Positions 63,725 to 64,000 of a stretch of DNA of 64,000 bases are shown here, piece after piece (within the stretch, counting starts at the first letter, position 1; the number at the start of each line of letters is the position of its first letter). Where the stretch lies: positions 9,114,001 through 9,178,000 of the forward strand of contig NC_065558.1 in the NCBI RefSeq assembly GCF_022605725.1, written 5' to 3'. The notes beneath the pieces were generated by a model. The model had not been told where the DNA came from. It saw only the letters and a program-made list of their open reading frames with translations, and did no database searches. The position numbers and the translations under genes are program-made. This stretch comes from Anthonomus grandis grandis (Eukaryota; Arthropoda; Insecta; Coleoptera; Curculionidae).

Positions 63725-64000
63725 ATAATAATATAGTCTGGGACATGTTCTGTTTGCAGTTTGTGTACCAAAAACTGTTATATAATAAAAAAAGTTTGCA
63801 AAAAAGGAAATTTGTCTAATTAAACTTCTAAATAGAACAAAGAGTATGAAAAATCCAAAATTCTATTTAAATTATAATATCCCAGATATCATTACGACAA
63901 GAACTGCAATTAAAAAGCTAATTGTATCATATTTAAATTTTATTTCCTTAGTTAAATATAGAAAAAGTATTAAGCGAAATGTAGCTTAATAATATAAAAT
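63725..64000. other. AT-rich right edge
   Basis: No feature recognised. Confidence 0.4.

Noticed and set aside
1..64000. tRNA, rRNA, CRISPR arrays or bacterial-style regulatory elements
   Set aside because: None seen on either strand. Short repeated units here are microsatellites or transposon ends without regular spacer structure.

Overview
This window is insect nuclear DNA, AT-rich and full of introns. A beetle is possible, but that is only an impression. Five complete protein-coding genes can be assembled exon by exon with GT-AG introns and exact reading-frame closure: a serine incorporator (SERINC, minus, 9 coding exons, 456 aa, 7066-19986), ER membrane complex subunit 5 (EMC5/MMGT1, plus, 3 exons, 103 aa, 20564-21005), a mitochondrial carrier of the Bmcp/UCP5 (SLC25A14/30) type (minus, 5 exons, 292 aa, 26351-34190), an ankyrin-repeat protein ending in a SOCS box (plus, 8 exons, 680 aa, 35703-47298) and akirin (minus, 4 coding exons, 184 aa, 51646-60588). 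A sixth, partial coding exon (1-430, minus) encodes a pogo/Tigger-type transposase tail with a PHD-like zinc finger.

The genes are compact and the introns are not. SERINC and EMC5 start head to head 577 bp apart, and Bmcp and the ankyrin/SOCS gene start head to head 1.5 kb apart, so each pair probably shares a promoter region. The other two neighbour pairs converge (EMC5 with Bmcp, ankyrin/SOCS with akirin). The long introns (SERINC introns 3 and 8, Bmcp intron 3, ankyrin/SOCS intron 1, akirin intron 1) and the intergenic spaces are filled with transposable elements, most of them broken.

The elements fall into recognisable groups. Non-LTR retrotransposons (APE endonuclease plus reverse transcriptase) are the most abundant, in at least three lineages told apart by their 3' ends: one ends in AATAAAG-N6-TTGACTTTG, one in (ATT)n and one in (TAAA)n. 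Two close copies of the (TAAA)n lineage (about 21.87-24.29 kb and 39.0-42.5 kb) can be compared base by base, and a third member (56.87-58.62 kb) carries a 473-codon uninterrupted RT reading frame. DNA transposons include four Tc1-like elements with readable ends and TA targets (2.9-4.4, 16.0-16.8, 27.3-28.7 and 54.7-56.3 kb), a deleted pogo-like element (4.5-5.75 kb), mariner relics (1.3 and 2.0-2.3 kb), a hAT relic (17.6-18.5 kb), a hAT copy with a perfect 8-bp target duplication (62.2-63.7 kb), a 121-bp hAT-type MITE upstream of akirin, a foldback-ended element nested in a retrotransposon (10.86-11.81 kb), and DNA with ACAGGGTG termini, one piece of which carries a DUF4817-like helix-turn-helix fragment.

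No tRNA, rRNA, CRISPR or bacterial-style operon was seen. The most interesting signals are element biology: PHD-like zinc fingers in unrelated transposon classes, terminal motifs repeated inside the pogo-like element, a shared 3' tail across divergent retrotransposons, transposases broken at catalytic residues, nested insertions that give relative ages, and a retrotransposon ending about 20 bp from a SERINC splice acceptor. All residue and splice assignments come from reading the sequence by eye; no database search was run.
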